NCBI RefSeq assembly: GCF_011634895.1
Contig: NZ_SIRR01000003.1
Span: forward strand, 706,205-770,204
Direction: 5' to 3'
Length of the DNA: 64,000 nucleotides
From: Rheinheimera pleomorphica
Lineage (GTDB): Bacteria; Pseudomonadota; Gammaproteobacteria; Enterobacterales; Alteromonadaceae
The translations under genes and the position numbers were made by a program. The notes under the pieces are model-generated. The model saw nothing but the letters and a program-made list of their open reading frames with translations. It was not told the origin of the DNA and did not search any database. The first letter of the stretch is position 1, and every line of letters begins with the position of its first letter. Positions 63,610 through 64,000 of the stretch are shown here, piece after piece.

Positions 63610-63912
63610 TCAAATTTTGAACAAAACCCAAAACATTACATAGCCAGCATAAGCAGCCACAGTAAATGGTATAGTAGCTATAACTTTCTCGTTCAAAAAC
63701 CCTGAAAACTCATAAGCCTTTCCCCAAAAACGGATCTCTGCGCTCTGTGATTTTACATAGTCTTTTGCAACCAGGTACTCGTGTAACTCAAAATAAGAGA
63801 TGTTCTCTAAATAACTTAAAGAGAAATAAGAGAACCTCCCGATCAGAGTTGGTACTGCAAACAGCACGAGATAAAAAATGCCGATGTATTTTAATATGTT
63901 GAATGGGTCCAC
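63610..63912 (-). CDS. Integron cassette membrane protein, 100 aa
   Basis: A 100-residue protein with a GTG start at 63912 and two hydrophobic segments (about residues 8-28, ILKYIGIFYLVLFAVPTLIG, and about 78-98, IPFTVAAYAGYVMFWVLF) on either side of a soluble loop. The stop is beside attC 3. Small two-TM proteins are common in cassette arrays. Function unknown. Confidence 0.68.
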   Translation of the reverse strand: MDPFNILKYIGIFYLVLFAVPTLIGRFSYFSLSYLENISYFELHEYLVAKDYVKSQSAEIRFWGKAYEFSGFLNEKVIATIPFTVAAYAGYVMFWVLFKI

Positions 63913-63923
63913 TTGCTACCTAG

Positions 63924-63972
63924 ACATAATGACTCCCCACGAGGTGCTGACCTCCAGGAACGTGGGTTAGCT
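63924..63972 (-). other. Integron attC site 4 (short)
   Basis: A short (49-base) imperfect palindrome, CCCACG...CGTGGG with an inner GAGGT GCTG ACCTC hairpin, bounded by ACATAAT and GTTAGCT. It is shorter and less canonical than sites 1-3 but in phase with the array. Confidence 0.55.
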
Positions 63973-64000
63973 TTGCAGCCAGAGCCATACTGTATTTGTT
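63967..64000 (-). CDS. 3' end of a further integron cassette gene (partial)
   Basis: On the minus strand the last ten codons before the window edge read ...TVWLWLQS and stop with the TAA inside the core of attC 4, mirroring the other cassettes. Too short for any function call. Confidence 0.3.
   Translation of the reverse strand, partial: TNTVWLWLQS

Overview
The window reads as the chromosome of a gammaproteobacterium of the Alteromonadales/Chromatiaceae type (Rheinheimera, Arsukibacterium or Alishewanella-like). The genus is inferred from gene order and protein style; the class is secure because of the ftsB-ispD-ispF-truD-surE-pcm-nlpD-rpoS-mutS-pncC-recA backbone.

Layout. (1) 1-2968: the tail of a periplasmic solute-binding-type protein, an EAL-CBS-GGDEF cyclic-di-GMP protein and an unknown protein. 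(2) 3042-9850: the tightly packed housekeeping run ftsB to rpoS. (3) 9879-11683: a benE-gntR pair inserted between rpoS and mutS, with palindromic operators inside its promoter. (4) 11884-16144: mutS, pncC and recA, the last with a clear SOS box and a terminator.

(5) 16257-35996: an 18-gene, mostly overlapping, co-directional block. At both ends it carries secreted proteins with c-type haem motifs (a hydrazine-synthase-alpha-like lipoprotein with two sites, a 397-aa protein with one, and a LamG lipoprotein with two) plus a Tat-exported DUF1501-like protein. In between are three or more outer-membrane beta-barrel candidates, a TlpA thioredoxin, a DUF4266/DUF3570 pair, three TPR proteins (two of them lipoproteins), a TolQ/ExbB protein, two TolR/ExbD proteins and a TonB-like protein with an AgmX/PglI C-terminal domain. 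This looks like a proton-motive-force-driven trans-envelope machine, similar in composition to the Myxococcus Agl-Glt/Nfs apparatus, wired to secreted cytochromes. It is the first candidate for an undescribed system.

(6) 36110-38796: two convergent paralogous orphan solute-binding-type proteins and an ApbE-type flavin transferase.

(7) 39150-60851: a complete extracellular contractile injection system (eCIS; Afp/PVC/MAC family): DUF4255 cap/terminator, unknown 282 aa, sheath, two tubes, DUF5908, LysM tube/baseplate protein, spike, PAAR, gp25, baseplate-J, unknown/fibre-like 277 aa, Afp12-like protein, tape measure, AAA ATPase, a large signal-peptide plus three-TM protein, and a DUF4157 effector with repeats and an AT-rich C-terminal toxin-like domain.

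(8) 60937-62054: an AT-rich toxin/immunity zone. It holds a 58-aa minus-strand gene next to the effector, a Tse2-like toxin gene broken by one in-frame amber codon, and a small acidic Tsi2-like partner.

(9) 62055-64000: the distal end of a chromosomal integron cassette array on the minus strand: four complete cassette genes separated by recognisable attC sites, plus the last codons of a fifth. The integrase would lie beyond the right edge. The eCIS cargo end therefore abuts two kinds of mobile or arms-race DNA.
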